Made by a program: the position numbers and the translations under genes | Shown here: positions 1 to 7,704 of the stretch, piece by piece | Layout: the number at the start of each line of letters is the position of its first letter | Position numbering within the stretch: the stretch's first letter is position 1 | The notes under the pieces: generated by a model | Databases searched by the model: none | What the model saw: the letters and a program-made list of their open reading frames with translations, nothing else | Told to the model about the DNA's origin: nothing | DNA from: Acinetobacter bereziniae | GTDB lineage: Bacteria > Pseudomonadota > Gammaproteobacteria > Pseudomonadales > Moraxellaceae | Direction: 5' to 3' | DNA: 38,783 nt | Assembly: GCA_009912575.1 (NCBI GenBank) | Contig: WNDP01000025.1 | Span: forward strand, 1-38,783

Positions 1-180
1 CAATTTATACCTGTCAATCTCACTACATCAGTAGATTTATTCACGATTTGTATCTTTAGCTTTGAACGAATGGTTATTGAGCGATTGCTGTTTTGAAAAT
101 AATTTGCCTAAGGTTTATTCGGTATTTATGGTTTATAATTTAACCTAGAACGAGAGCCATAAAAATATACAAGCGAATGC

Positions 181-461
181 AACACAACTTTCTTATTTCC
201 GCTTGGCTATTCTTCAATATTTATTAGCTGGACAGTAGGCGCAAGTTTTGATGGTCAAAGTATAGAATTAGAAGCAATATTAAAAAACTCGGATTTAATA
301 AACCCAGTATGGCAAGTTTAAATGATTTCTCAGTTTCTTCTGTAAAAAGAAAGAATAAAGTAAAGATGGACGAATATCCTGATCGTTGGGAGCAATATAC
401 TTATCGTTTAGACTTAGCAAAACAATATGATGAAGAAAAATATGGGAAAAAACCGTATTAA
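181..461 (+). other. Decayed coding fragment(s), unrecognised
   Basis: No intact gene fills the first 484 bases. Two overlapping plus-strand frames look protein-like. One runs from about 181 and stops near 321 (contains SFDGQSIELEAILKNSDLINP). The other is open from 252 to a TAA at 459-461 and could start at ATG 309, giving 50 residues ending in KYGKKPY. Joining the first frame to the second near 303-309 would give a continuous tail of a protein, so this may be the 3' remnant of a frameshifted gene. I do not recognise the family. There is no convincing ribosome binding site before ATG 309. The region lies downstream of, and converges with, the minus-strand lipid operon. Confidence 0.25.
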
Positions 462-484
462 GTAACCACCCAGTTGTTGGCAGA

Positions 485-1429
485 TTAACTCCACCAATAT
501 CTTAAAATATGGAAAAAGATCGGTGCTGAAAAACAAATAGAATCAATACGATCTAGCATACCACCATGGCCATGGATCAATTGTCCCCAATCTTTAACAC
601 CACGATCACGTTTGATCGCAGACATAACCAAACCACCGAAGAAGCCAAAAATACACACCACAAGACCAATAAATGCAGCCTGTAAATAACTAAACGGAGT
701 TAGCCATGCCATAGCAACACCTAAAGCCGTGGCTAAGATGATACCACCAAGTAAACCCTCGACAGTTTTAGACGGAGATAAAACAGGGGCAACCTTATGT
801 TTACCAAAAAGCTTTCCGCACACATATTGCAAAACGTCAGAAGCCTGCACAACCATAATCAACCAGATTGCCAGCCAAATCGGTTCACCCTTAAAACCGT
901 GTAATTTTAAATTGAGTAGTGCAGGAACATGCGAAATACAGAAAACACAGACCATCAAACCCCATTGAATTTTTGAACTACGTTCAAGAAAATGTTTGGT
1001 ATCTTCTTGTTTTAAACTGGCAATCGGAATCAGTAAAAATACATACAATGGAATAAAAATAGAATGTAAGCCATACCAGTCGATAGCGATTAAATAGTAT
1101 TGATATGGAATCACAAAATAAAAAGCAATTAACAGCGGAAAGTAATCACCACGCCGTGTCGGCAATAAACTGGTAAACTCACGCAATGCAAAAAGTGAAA
1201 TAATGCCAAATAAGATAATAAATGCAGTTTGACCAAGCAGAATTGCTGCACCAATGACAATTAACATCACCCACCAAGCATTGATTCGTGCATTTAAATT
1301 ATCAATGACTGGCGCAGGCTGATGTCCAGCTTTTTGTTTAAGAATAAATCCGACAGAGGAGGCAAAAACCAAAATGCCAGCAAAAATACCAAATAAAAGA
1401 TAGGTCTTGTGTAGATTATCAAGAATCAT
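485..1429 (-). CDS. ynbB: Phosphatidate cytidylyltransferase-like protein (CdsA family, YnbB-like)
   Basis: A 314-residue multi-pass inner-membrane protein of the CTP transferase family, which makes CDP-diacylglycerol from phosphatidate and CTP. The C-terminal family signature is present at about residues 270-296: SAIKRDRGVKDWGQL followed by HGHGGMLDRID, with the Lys-Arg, Lys-Asp and Asp-Arg-x-Asp residues intact. Hydrophobic segments fill most of residues 8-265. The start overlaps the stop of the upstream acyltransferase by 4 bp (ATGA), so the two are translationally coupled. That partner makes the substrate of this enzyme. The neighbouring YnbA-, YnbC- and YnbD-like genes suggest this is the YnbB-type paralogue dedicated to the local pathway rather than the housekeeping CdsA; this is inference, since the housekeeping copy is not in the window. 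Confidence 0.88.
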   Translation of the reverse strand: MILDNLHKTYLLFGIFAGILVFASSVGFILKQKAGHQPAPVIDNLNARINAWWVMLIVIGAAILLGQTAFIILFGIISLFALREFTSLLPTRRGDYFPLLIAFYFVIPYQYYLIAIDWYGLHSIFIPLYVFLLIPIASLKQEDTKHFLERSSKIQWGLMVCVFCISHVPALLNLKLHGFKGEPIWLAIWLIMVVQASDVLQYVCGKLFGKHKVAPVLSPSKTVEGLLGGIILATALGVAMAWLTPFSYLQAAFIGLVVCIFGFFGGLVMSAIKRDRGVKDWGQLIHGHGGMLDRIDSICFSAPIFFHILRYWWS

Positions 1430-2166
1430 TGATTTTCAACCTCTTTTAATTGCAATAATTGCTTTTGGGCATAGTCGATAAAAGCCGTCTTATCCATCTC
1501 TAAATGTTGTTCTAACGGACAACCAAAACATACTGTAGATAACAGAGGTAAAGGAATAAAAGAGCCTTTAGGCATGACACGTCTTAAGTTTGAAATCCAA
1601 ACTGGAACAATTTCAATTTCTGGAAATTGCTTATGTAGGTTATATAGACCACTTTTAAATGGCAGTAACTCAACATCATCATCTAAATTACGTGTGCCTT
1701 CAGGAAAGAAGATAATCGAGTATCCTTGTGCAAGTGCATCTTTTACAGGCTGTAATGGATCAGAACCATCCTCACGATTGCGTTGAATGGTGACTCCATT
1801 AAAAGTATCTTTAATCAAAAATTGGCGGAAACCATCTTTCAGCCAATAATCTGATGCTGCAACAGGTTTGGTCTTGCGACGCATTAATTTTGGCAGTGAA
1901 GACCACAATAAAATAAAGTCGATATGACTGTTATGATTGGCATAATAGATTCGTTGTTTCATTTCAGGCTGACAACCAATCCACAAACTACGTGCACCTG
2001 TAATCAAGCGCGCACCACGTCGGGTTAGAAATGCGATAAAACGAGCAATAGAGCTTGAAGCCAAATTTCCACGAGGTGGCTGCAAAGTCTGCATCTTGTT
2101 TTGTACAGGCGCATTATTTTGTGTTTTTTTATCTTGTTCGGGACGCTGTTCAGGTAACTGATTCAT
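1426..2166 (-). CDS. 1-acylglycerol-3-phosphate acyltransferase-like protein (PlsC family)
   Basis: A 246-residue acyltransferase of the PlsC/AGPAT family, expected to move an acyl group to lysophosphatidate at the inner membrane. Motif I is NHNSHID with the catalytic His78 and Asp83 in the HX4D arrangement. Motif III is FFPEGTR at residues 153-159. The first 40 residues are polar and Gln/Pro-rich, an unusual extension before the membrane-associated segment at about 40-65. The gene is followed without a gap by the CdsA-like gene (4-bp overlap), so the pair could form phosphatidate and then CDP-diacylglycerol. No strong Shine-Dalgarno sequence is seen before ATG 2166. The PlsC member is not part of the E. 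coli ynb set as I know it. The acyl specificity cannot be told from the sequence. Confidence 0.88.
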   Translation of the reverse strand: MNQLPEQRPEQDKKTQNNAPVQNKMQTLQPPRGNLASSSIARFIAFLTRRGARLITGARSLWIGCQPEMKQRIYYANHNSHIDFILLWSSLPKLMRRKTKPVAASDYWLKDGFRQFLIKDTFNGVTIQRNREDGSDPLQPVKDALAQGYSIIFFPEGTRNLDDDVELLPFKSGLYNLHKQFPEIEIVPVWISNLRRVMPKGSFIPLPLLSTVCFGCPLEQHLEMDKTAFIDYAQKQLLQLKEVENQ

Positions 2167-2498
2167 TGTTTAAGCCAATTGATATTAAATCATTTTTTGT
2201 ACTATTCATACGAATATTGAAATGATGAAAATGTAAATTTCTACTTTTTAAAAGAACAGAATAATATTGAATTTAACGATCTATTGATGAACGATTTTAA
2301 ATTAACAGTTTTGAATAAAAAGTAAAAATCATTTATATCTGTATCATAATTTATCATTTTTACTTTTTGAATCATAGCTTAATTTAAAGCAATTTTTTAT
2401 CTTAGTCTTTCAAATATAGGGATTTTCACTTCTGAGTAGTGGTCTAATTTAAAACTAAAATTAAGCAATCAAGCACAAATTTAAGTTGAAGGATTAAC
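2167..2498. other. Gene-free, very AT-rich spacer in the lipid operon
   Basis: There is no plausible coding frame on either strand in these 332 bases. The left end must hold the promoter or translation signals for the minus-strand acyltransferase gene, but I cannot single out a confident -35/-10 pair in such AT-rich sequence. The right end contains the perfect inverted repeat at 2479-2504. Confidence 0.5.
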
Positions 2499-2504
2499 TT
2501 AAAT
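2479..2504 (-). terminator. Perfect inverted repeat at the end of the 142-residue gene, possible weak terminator
   Basis: ATTTAAGTT (2479-2487) pairs perfectly with AACTTAAAT (2496-2504) around an 8-base loop. It overlaps the stop codon of the minus-strand gene at 2499. The stem is A/T-rich and the following minus-strand T run is short (ATTTG), so termination would be weak. It could separate the ynbA/C/D-like genes from the acyltransferase/CdsA pair. Confidence 0.35.
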
Positions 2505-2927
2505 GATTCGATAAATTAAAACAGTTAACACAAGATATTGTATGAACAATAGTGCAATTTGTAGTTTGATCAAACGAAAACAACCTGCAAAACGTAATGT
2601 CCAATCACGACCAACTTTGTGTTCTGGAAGGAGTTTCATCTCGAATAGTGTTTGATCAAATTGCTGAGTAAGGTTTTCAATAGTCTCTACTTTAGATTGG
2701 ACCGCCATCATTTCTATCAATTGAGCGTCAAATTTGACGCGGAATGAAAGGTAATGATGTAATACCATCAGCAATAATGTAATGACAATGAATATCCAAA
2801 GCTCTATCGTTTGCCAACCTTTAAATAAAATCGCAAAAATAGATAAAGCAAAAGCAACATAGCCAGAAAGTAGCAAACTACAAGTTGCAGATAGAAGTTT
2901 GGCAACGATGAAAAATTTCATTTTCAT
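2499..2927 (-). CDS. Small inner-membrane protein of unknown function
   Basis: A 142-residue protein I do not recognise. It has hydrophobic segments at about residues 6-35, 42-62 and 118-141. A polar amphipathic stretch at about 70-100 (KFDAQLIEMMAVQSKVETIENL onward) is likely cytoplasmic and coiled-coil-like. The start overlaps the stop of the PAP2/dual-specificity phosphatase gene by 4 bp, which implies translational coupling and a role in the same lipid pathway. A poorly conserved subunit or chaperone of the membrane enzymes is a reasonable guess, but nothing in the sequence shows activity. Confidence 0.75.
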   Translation of the reverse strand: MKMKFFIVAKLLSATCSLLLSGYVAFALSIFAILFKGWQTIELWIFIVITLLLMVLHHYLSFRVKFDAQLIEMMAVQSKVETIENLTQQFDQTLFEMKLLPEHKVGRDWTLRFAGCFRLIKLQIALLFIQYLVLTVLIYRII

Positions 2928-4279
2928 GGCGCCAAACCTTTGAGCTTAAGCTGATAAATTTGTAACTCTTCAATTTGCGGTGCTTTTAATACCACCCACG
3001 GGCGTGCCTTGCGGATGATTTCAACTACTTCTTCAACAGTGCTATCTTGGTTTTGTTGCATTAACCAAGCACTGAGTAGTGCGCTGCTTCTTGAATATCC
3101 AAGGGCACAACAGATGAGAATACTTTGTGATGGCGTGTCATCAATTTTTATCAGTAACTGATTGAGTTGATTTACTGCATACTCCAGTTGATTGGCTTGC
3201 AAAGGAATCAAATCAAGACTTGGATACTGTTGATATTCAGATTCACTGTTTAAGGGTAATTCTGCAACACAGTCAAATACTGCGGTATATTTTTCACTGT
3301 CTTTTTGAGTGGGGATACGCCCAATAAAGATTTTTCTATGCTCTGAATCAATGACCAATGAATCTTCAGGATGTTTTTTAGTCCACAATCGGCTATTGAG
3401 CCATGCAAAAATAAGATACGGTGCAAGTAGAATCAGTGCAGCGATGGTCATTTTTCCATTGGTTTGCTTTTGGAAAAAATGAGGACGTACAAAACTATAA
3501 CTATGTGCAACGATAAATAAGCTGACCGCTGGATAGATCAGCCATAATCCCCAAGGGTTTAATTCATAGGCTAAGATCAAGAAAATTACAGCACCGCACA
3601 GGTAGTAACTGCCTAATTTTAAATGTTTTGCTGTTAGCTGTTGTAAGCCATCTTTTCTAAATGGTGATTTGGCTGTAATCGGGAATAACCACAAACACAA
3701 AGCACCGACTAAAATTCCTGTAGGAAGGTCAATAAAATGATGTTGCCATGTTGTGAGAATGGACAGTCCGATCAATGCACTCCAAAAGTCTACCAAGTAT
3801 TTCCATGAACCTTGTACATGTCTACGATAAAAATCCCAAAGAATGACCAACAAAACGATATGCAAAGAAGGTGCTTGGTTAAAAGGTTTGTCAAAACCCA
3901 TCAGCACATCAAACCATAGTCCAAAAAAACCATCCAAGGCAGGGCGTTCAAAACTAAATTTTAACGGGAACAATAAAAAGCAACTGATCGAGATTACTTG
4001 TGCTAAAAACAGTCTGAGTGCCTGTTGTTTGAGTTCAAATTTATTCCAACACAGTAACAGGGATAGACCATAAAACAGGTCAATTGACCAGTAAGGCACA
4101 ATAGTCCAAGGCCAAAGCGGAATATTCTTTTCCCAGTCAAAAACAATACTTGGAACATCACTAAGACCTGATGCGTATTGATTGGCAAAGCCATAAGTGA
4201 GGAAAAAGAAAGGAGCAAGGAGCACCAAGCAAAGTAAGCCCCATTTCCAAGTTCCTGTTTCTTTGATGAGTATTGGCAT
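2924..4279 (-). CDS. ynbD: Membrane PAP2-like / dual-specificity phosphatase fusion (YnbD-like)
   Basis: A 451-residue fusion. Residues 1-300 form a multi-pass PAP2-type membrane domain. They include a K-x4-RP element at 107-113, PSLH at 137-140, and a third block with His180/His181 and Asp184 (TWQHHFID). Residues about 310-451 form a cytosolic dual-specificity (tyrosine-phosphatase-like) domain with the P-loop CALGYSRS: nucleophile Cys391 and Arg397. The residue before the nucleophile, usually His, is Cys390. Either half could dephosphorylate a lipid headgroup; the PTPMT1 family of this fold is a phosphatidylglycerophosphate phosphatase. Length and architecture match E. coli YnbD. It lies between the YnbC-like gene (77-bp gap with a hairpin) and the 142-residue gene (4-bp overlap). 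Confidence 0.85.
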   Translation of the reverse strand: MPILIKETGTWKWGLLCLVLLAPFFFLTYGFANQYASGLSDVPSIVFDWEKNIPLWPWTIVPYWSIDLFYGLSLLLCWNKFELKQQALRLFLAQVISISCFLLFPLKFSFERPALDGFFGLWFDVLMGFDKPFNQAPSLHIVLLVILWDFYRRHVQGSWKYLVDFWSALIGLSILTTWQHHFIDLPTGILVGALCLWLFPITAKSPFRKDGLQQLTAKHLKLGSYYLCGAVIFLILAYELNPWGLWLIYPAVSLFIVAHSYSFVRPHFFQKQTNGKMTIAALILLAPYLIFAWLNSRLWTKKHPEDSLVIDSEHRKIFIGRIPTQKDSEKYTAVFDCVAELPLNSESEYQQYPSLDLIPLQANQLEYAVNQLNQLLIKIDDTPSQSILICCALGYSRSSALLSAWLMQQNQDSTVEEVVEIIRKARPWVVLKAPQIEELQIYQLKLKGLAP

Positions 4280-4309
4280 ATAACATCCATTATTATTTTA
4301 TAGCATAGA

Positions 4310-4336
4310 TGGCTGGATCATATTGATATCCAGCCA
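4310..4336 (-). repeat. Perfect 9-bp stem-loop between the ynbC- and ynbD-like genes
   Basis: TGGCTGGAT (4310-4318) and ATCCAGCCA (4328-4336) are perfect inverted copies around a 9-base loop. On the minus-strand transcript the hairpin falls in the 77-base intercistronic gap. No T run follows it, so it is not a classic intrinsic terminator. It may be an mRNA-stabilising or processing element, or a binding site. Confidence 0.5.
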
Positions 4337-4356
4337 CGAGTTTTAATGACAGTTTT

Positions 4357-6105
4357 TTATAGCTTTTGTGCCACTGAAACGGTAAATATTCCAAACTCAT
4401 CAATACACTGGTCCACCTTTTTAAAGCCTGCTGCTTCAACGAGTGCATCCATTTCTGCTTGAGAACGTAAACGCATCACCCATGCATCACCTTGACGATG
4501 TGAAGTAAGGGCACGGGCAATAAACTCTTGTTGTGGGTGCCAGATTTGACCTGTATAAATCAAGTAACCATCTTTTAGAACAGCTTTGCTTAAACCATCG
4601 AGTGACTGGCGTAACAAATCATTATCACTAAATAACTCATATAAACCAGATACCACAGCGAGTGATGGTTTTGGTTTTACCGATGCCAGTGATTGAGTAT
4701 CAAAAGCATCTGCTTGAATAAATTCAGCAATATCAGTTAAGCCACGTTCAGCAATCATTTTCTGTCCAGCAGCTACATTAATGTCACTATAGTCACGGAG
4801 CAGAATTGACTCAGGCTGTTTTGGCAATTGAGCAACCGCATCTAAAATATAGCGCCCATGTCCAGATGCAATATCCATAATTCGAAGTGGTTTACGCTTT
4901 TTAATCAGAATATCAGCGTATTTTTGTAGTAAGGATTCAATATTTTGTTTGCGTACTCGGATACCACGCCAACCAATCGCATTCAGATATTGACGATCAA
5001 TTATTTTACCAATCGGGTTGCTACTTTCGGTTTGATTGCGGTAGACAAAGTCTAAGGTGCTGCCTGAGTCATAACCTGTATCTTCACCAATTTTTAAACC
5101 TTGAGATAAATGACTACCTATTTTTAGGTTCTTTTTGGTCATTTCCCAAAATGCATTCTTGATAGATTTAGCCGGTAATGGTGAACTGAGATCTTCTGCA
5201 ATTGCGCAGCTTGGACCAATTTTATCTGCATTTAAAACATCAGGTGCCTGATATGCTGTTGCAAAGCATTGTTGGATAAAGCGGCGTATTTTCTCTGTTG
5301 CAATATGTCGGTCTTTTTCACCTAAAGTGTCGTGAAAGAAACCATCTAAAATATGCAATTCTTTTTTAGGATGTGGAAGCTTTTGATAAAATTCACGTTG
5401 CGGTTTCTGAAATACCACAAAATCTGAGCCTGAACATAATACTTGGGTTGGTACAAAAATATTTTGTGAGTCAGCAACAATGCGTTTTGAGGCATCATAA
5501 AGCCCGAGTAACATTCTTACCGAAATCGCTTTGGCAATCTTTGGGTCAGTATCATAGCTTTGCGCTCGATCTTCGTCGTGAGTCAGCATTTTGGCTTTGA
5601 CATAACTTTGAATAAAGAAGTTACCACGTAGCTTTTCCATGACTCTTAAGCTAGGTTCAGCAAAGGGGACATACAGCTTAATATCAAATGCTGGCGAAGC
5701 TAAGCACAAGGCACGAATTTTAGGAGCATAATCGTGCACCCATGTGGCTGCAAGTACCGCGCCCACACTTTGTGCAACAACTGCAATATTCTCTGGATCA
5801 ATTGCATAGTTTTGCTGAATATGTTGGACAAAGTATTGAATATCTTTAACACAAGCAGAAAAACTTGGGGCATCTCCACGTTCACCCGCTGAGTCGCCAT
5901 GACCTCGGGCATCCCATGCAAAGAAATCAAATTCACTGAGATTGAGTTCTTCGACCAAATGCGCCATACGTCCAGAATGTTCATGACCACGGTGAAATAA
6001 GATAATGGCTTTTTTTGTTTCTGATGGTGCTTGTGTTGCCCAGTGTTGATAGAACAATGCTGTGCCATCGTGACTGGTGAAGGTGTGGTGACTATTGTTA
6101 TACAT
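4357..6105 (-). CDS. ynbC: Alpha/beta hydrolase - SAM methyltransferase fusion (YnbC-like)
   Basis: A 582-residue two-domain protein. Residues 1-280 form an alpha/beta hydrolase of the monoglyceride-lipase type: HRGHEHSGRM oxyanion region at 38-47, DARGHGDSAG at 65-74, nucleophile Ser113 in AQSVG (the usual first Gly is Ala), probable Asp228 in SGSDFV, and His258 in GFFHD. Residues about 330-582 form a class I SAM methyltransferase with motif I IMDIASGHGRY at 409-419. Length and domain order match E. coli YnbC (about 585 residues). It probably acts at the membrane surface on the lipid made by its neighbours, possibly hydrolysing an ester and methylating a product. The substrate is unknown. 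The gap to the upstream ynbA-like gene is only 29 bp. Confidence 0.9.
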   Translation of the reverse strand: MYNNSHHTFTSHDGTALFYQHWATQAPSETKKAIILFHRGHEHSGRMAHLVEELNLSEFDFFAWDARGHGDSAGERGDAPSFSACVKDIQYFVQHIQQNYAIDPENIAVVAQSVGAVLAATWVHDYAPKIRALCLASPAFDIKLYVPFAEPSLRVMEKLRGNFFIQSYVKAKMLTHDEDRAQSYDTDPKIAKAISVRMLLGLYDASKRIVADSQNIFVPTQVLCSGSDFVVFQKPQREFYQKLPHPKKELHILDGFFHDTLGEKDRHIATEKIRRFIQQCFATAYQAPDVLNADKIGPSCAIAEDLSSPLPAKSIKNAFWEMTKKNLKIGSHLSQGLKIGEDTGYDSGSTLDFVYRNQTESSNPIGKIIDRQYLNAIGWRGIRVRKQNIESLLQKYADILIKKRKPLRIMDIASGHGRYILDAVAQLPKQPESILLRDYSDINVAAGQKMIAERGLTDIAEFIQADAFDTQSLASVKPKPSLAVVSGLYELFSDNDLLRQSLDGLSKAVLKDGYLIYTGQIWHPQQEFIARALTSHRQGDAWVMRLRSQAEMDALVEAAGFKKVDQCIDEFGIFTVSVAQKL

Positions 6106-6134
6106 AGCAATTTACCCTGAAAGATGAAACTATT

Positions 6135-6770
6135 TTATGAAGCTGTTTTTAAACTATTTTTAATTCGGTTATAGATTGTTAAAGCGAGTAACACACCCAT
6201 AAGGCTGAGTATGCCATTACAGATTAAACTGAGTAGTTGTAAATTTGTATTGAACATTGGAAAAACCACAATGATAACTGTAATTAAACTGAACCAAAAT
6301 GCACGGTCACTTTTCCCCATAGGGCCATCATAACGACGCTGTTGTCCTATTAGGGGAGCCATTACACCTGTGTATTCACTTAAAATAGCGAGAAAAGCCA
6401 CCAATAACAGTAATTTTGCATGGATAAAAGCAAAAGTAATTAGACAGACATAGAGTGCTGTATCTGCAATAACATCACTTAATTCATTGTAAAAAGCACC
6501 TAAATTGGATTGTTGATTGAATTCCCGTGCCAACATTCCATCAATCGCATTGAAAGCCATTCGAATTAACATCCAAAGTGGAAACAATAATAACCACCAA
6601 TTCACAGGATGATTCAAATAATAATGATATAAAAACAAGCTTAAACCCAATGAAATAAACATTGCAAAAAGAGTGACTTGATTAGCAGTTACACCTCGCT
6701 TAAATAGCCATTGTACTAAGGGGCGAAGTAAGTTTTGAAATGCTGGTTTTAATTGATAGATAGATGGCAT
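6135..6770 (-). CDS. ynbA: CDP-alcohol phosphatidyltransferase (YnbA-like)
   Basis: A 211-residue membrane enzyme of the CDP-alcohol phosphatidyltransferase family, which transfers phosphatidate from CDP-diacylglycerol to an alcohol. The family signature runs from Asp77 to Asp99: DGMLAR, eight residues, then GAFYNELSD. The third of the four usual acidic metal ligands (D-G-x2-A-R-x8-G-x3-D-x3-D) is Asn95. As far as I recall, YnbA-type members share this Asn, so it may mark the subgroup rather than inactivity. Six hydrophobic segments follow the family pattern. It is the first gene of the minus-strand operon, and its product would use the CDP-diacylglycerol made by the CdsA-like enzyme. The acceptor alcohol is not known. 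Confidence 0.88.
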   Translation of the reverse strand: MPSIYQLKPAFQNLLRPLVQWLFKRGVTANQVTLFAMFISLGLSLFLYHYYLNHPVNWWLLLFPLWMLIRMAFNAIDGMLAREFNQQSNLGAFYNELSDVIADTALYVCLITFAFIHAKLLLLVAFLAILSEYTGVMAPLIGQQRRYDGPMGKSDRAFWFSLITVIIVVFPMFNTNLQLLSLICNGILSLMGVLLALTIYNRIKNSLKTAS

Positions 6771-6863
6771 TGTTCTATTAAAATAAAGTCTTTGTCGTGA
6801 TTTTAATCAGGTTGTTCAAGATTTTACAAGTGATAATTTTAAGCAATCAATCTTGAAAACAAA

Positions 6864-6892
6864 TTTAAAATTCTTAAGAATCGTCCTATAAT
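6864..6892 (+). promoter_or_regulatory. Candidate sigma-70 promoter for ybaK
   Basis: A perfect -10 hexamer TATAAT at 6887-6892 lies 17 bases after a weak -35-like TTTAAA (6864-6869). The ybaK start is at 6930, about 37 bases downstream of the -10. The opposite-strand promoter for the ynbA-like operon must share this 159-bp divergent gap, but I cannot define it. Confidence 0.5.
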
Positions 6893-6929
6893 TTCATTAT
6901 CTTTTTAATTTCCGTCTCTTGTTGATCAT

Positions 6930-7396
6930 ATGACACCAGCTTGTAAAGTTTTAAAATCAAATAAAATTGAATTTTCTATTCATGAATATGAACATGATGT
7001 CAATGCCAAGAGCTTTGGTTTAGAAGCTGCCGAAAAACTTGGATTAAATGTTGAAGAAGTGTTTAAAACGCTGATGGTAAGTGATGACAAAAATTATTTT
7101 GTTGCAGTGCTTCCAGTAAATCATCAACTGAATTTAAAAAAAGTGGCAAATGCTTTTGGCTGTAAAAAATTGCATATGGCGGATCCTAAAGATGCTGAGC
7201 GTTTAACGGGCTATTTAGTCGGTGGTATCAGTCCTGTTGGTCAAAAAAACGTTTAAAAATAGTTATAGATGCAAGTGCTGAGACATTAGAGAAAATTTAC
7301 GTGAGTGGTGGAAAAAGAGGTCTGGATATTGGACTCAAGCCGCAGGATTTAGCCCAAATTTTGGGAGCAAATTTTGTGGATGTTTTGGATGTCTAA
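6930..7396 (+). pseudogene. ybaK: Cys-tRNA(Pro)/Pro-editing deacylase YbaK, frameshifted
   Basis: YbaK/EbsC-family editing enzyme that hydrolyses mischarged Cys-tRNA(Pro). The first frame (6930-7256, 108 residues) covers the family N-terminus through [13 protein letters not shown]. It then goes out of frame in a run of seven A at about 7234-7240. With one more A the reading continues as [10 protein letters not shown], through [15 protein letters not shown], to the stop at 7394-7396, giving about 156 residues, the normal family size. Both halves look under selection, so the break is recent or a homopolymer read error. It is monocistronic, divergent from the lipid operon. Confidence 0.85.
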
Positions 7397-7704
7397 GCTT
7401 TTTTTGAGGAGAATTAAGAAATGTTATTTATGATATTTTTTTAACTCTTTTCTGAAATTTGCTTTTTGTATAAGCAGAATAGCCAACAGTTCAAACTTTT
7501 TTCTTAAGGAAAAATAATTTTTTGAGTCGATTTATATTCATCGTTAAAACAGAACTAACATGAAAAAATATAAAAAATTAGATGATTGTTGTTGCTTGAT
7601 GTGCTGCTCGTATTTTTTGATTTATGATTAATCAAAGATGAATTAATAAAATTAAAGATGAATAATTTTTATTCGAAATTTCACTTCATACAGGAATAGA
7701 TCAA
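7397..7704 (+). other. Intergenic, no supported gene
   Basis: An AT-rich 308-base gap. The only frame I noted is a 23-codon cysteine-rich one (7560-7631) with no ribosome binding site. The ribosome binding site of the next gene (AGGA, 7692-7695) lies at its right end. Confidence 0.4.
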
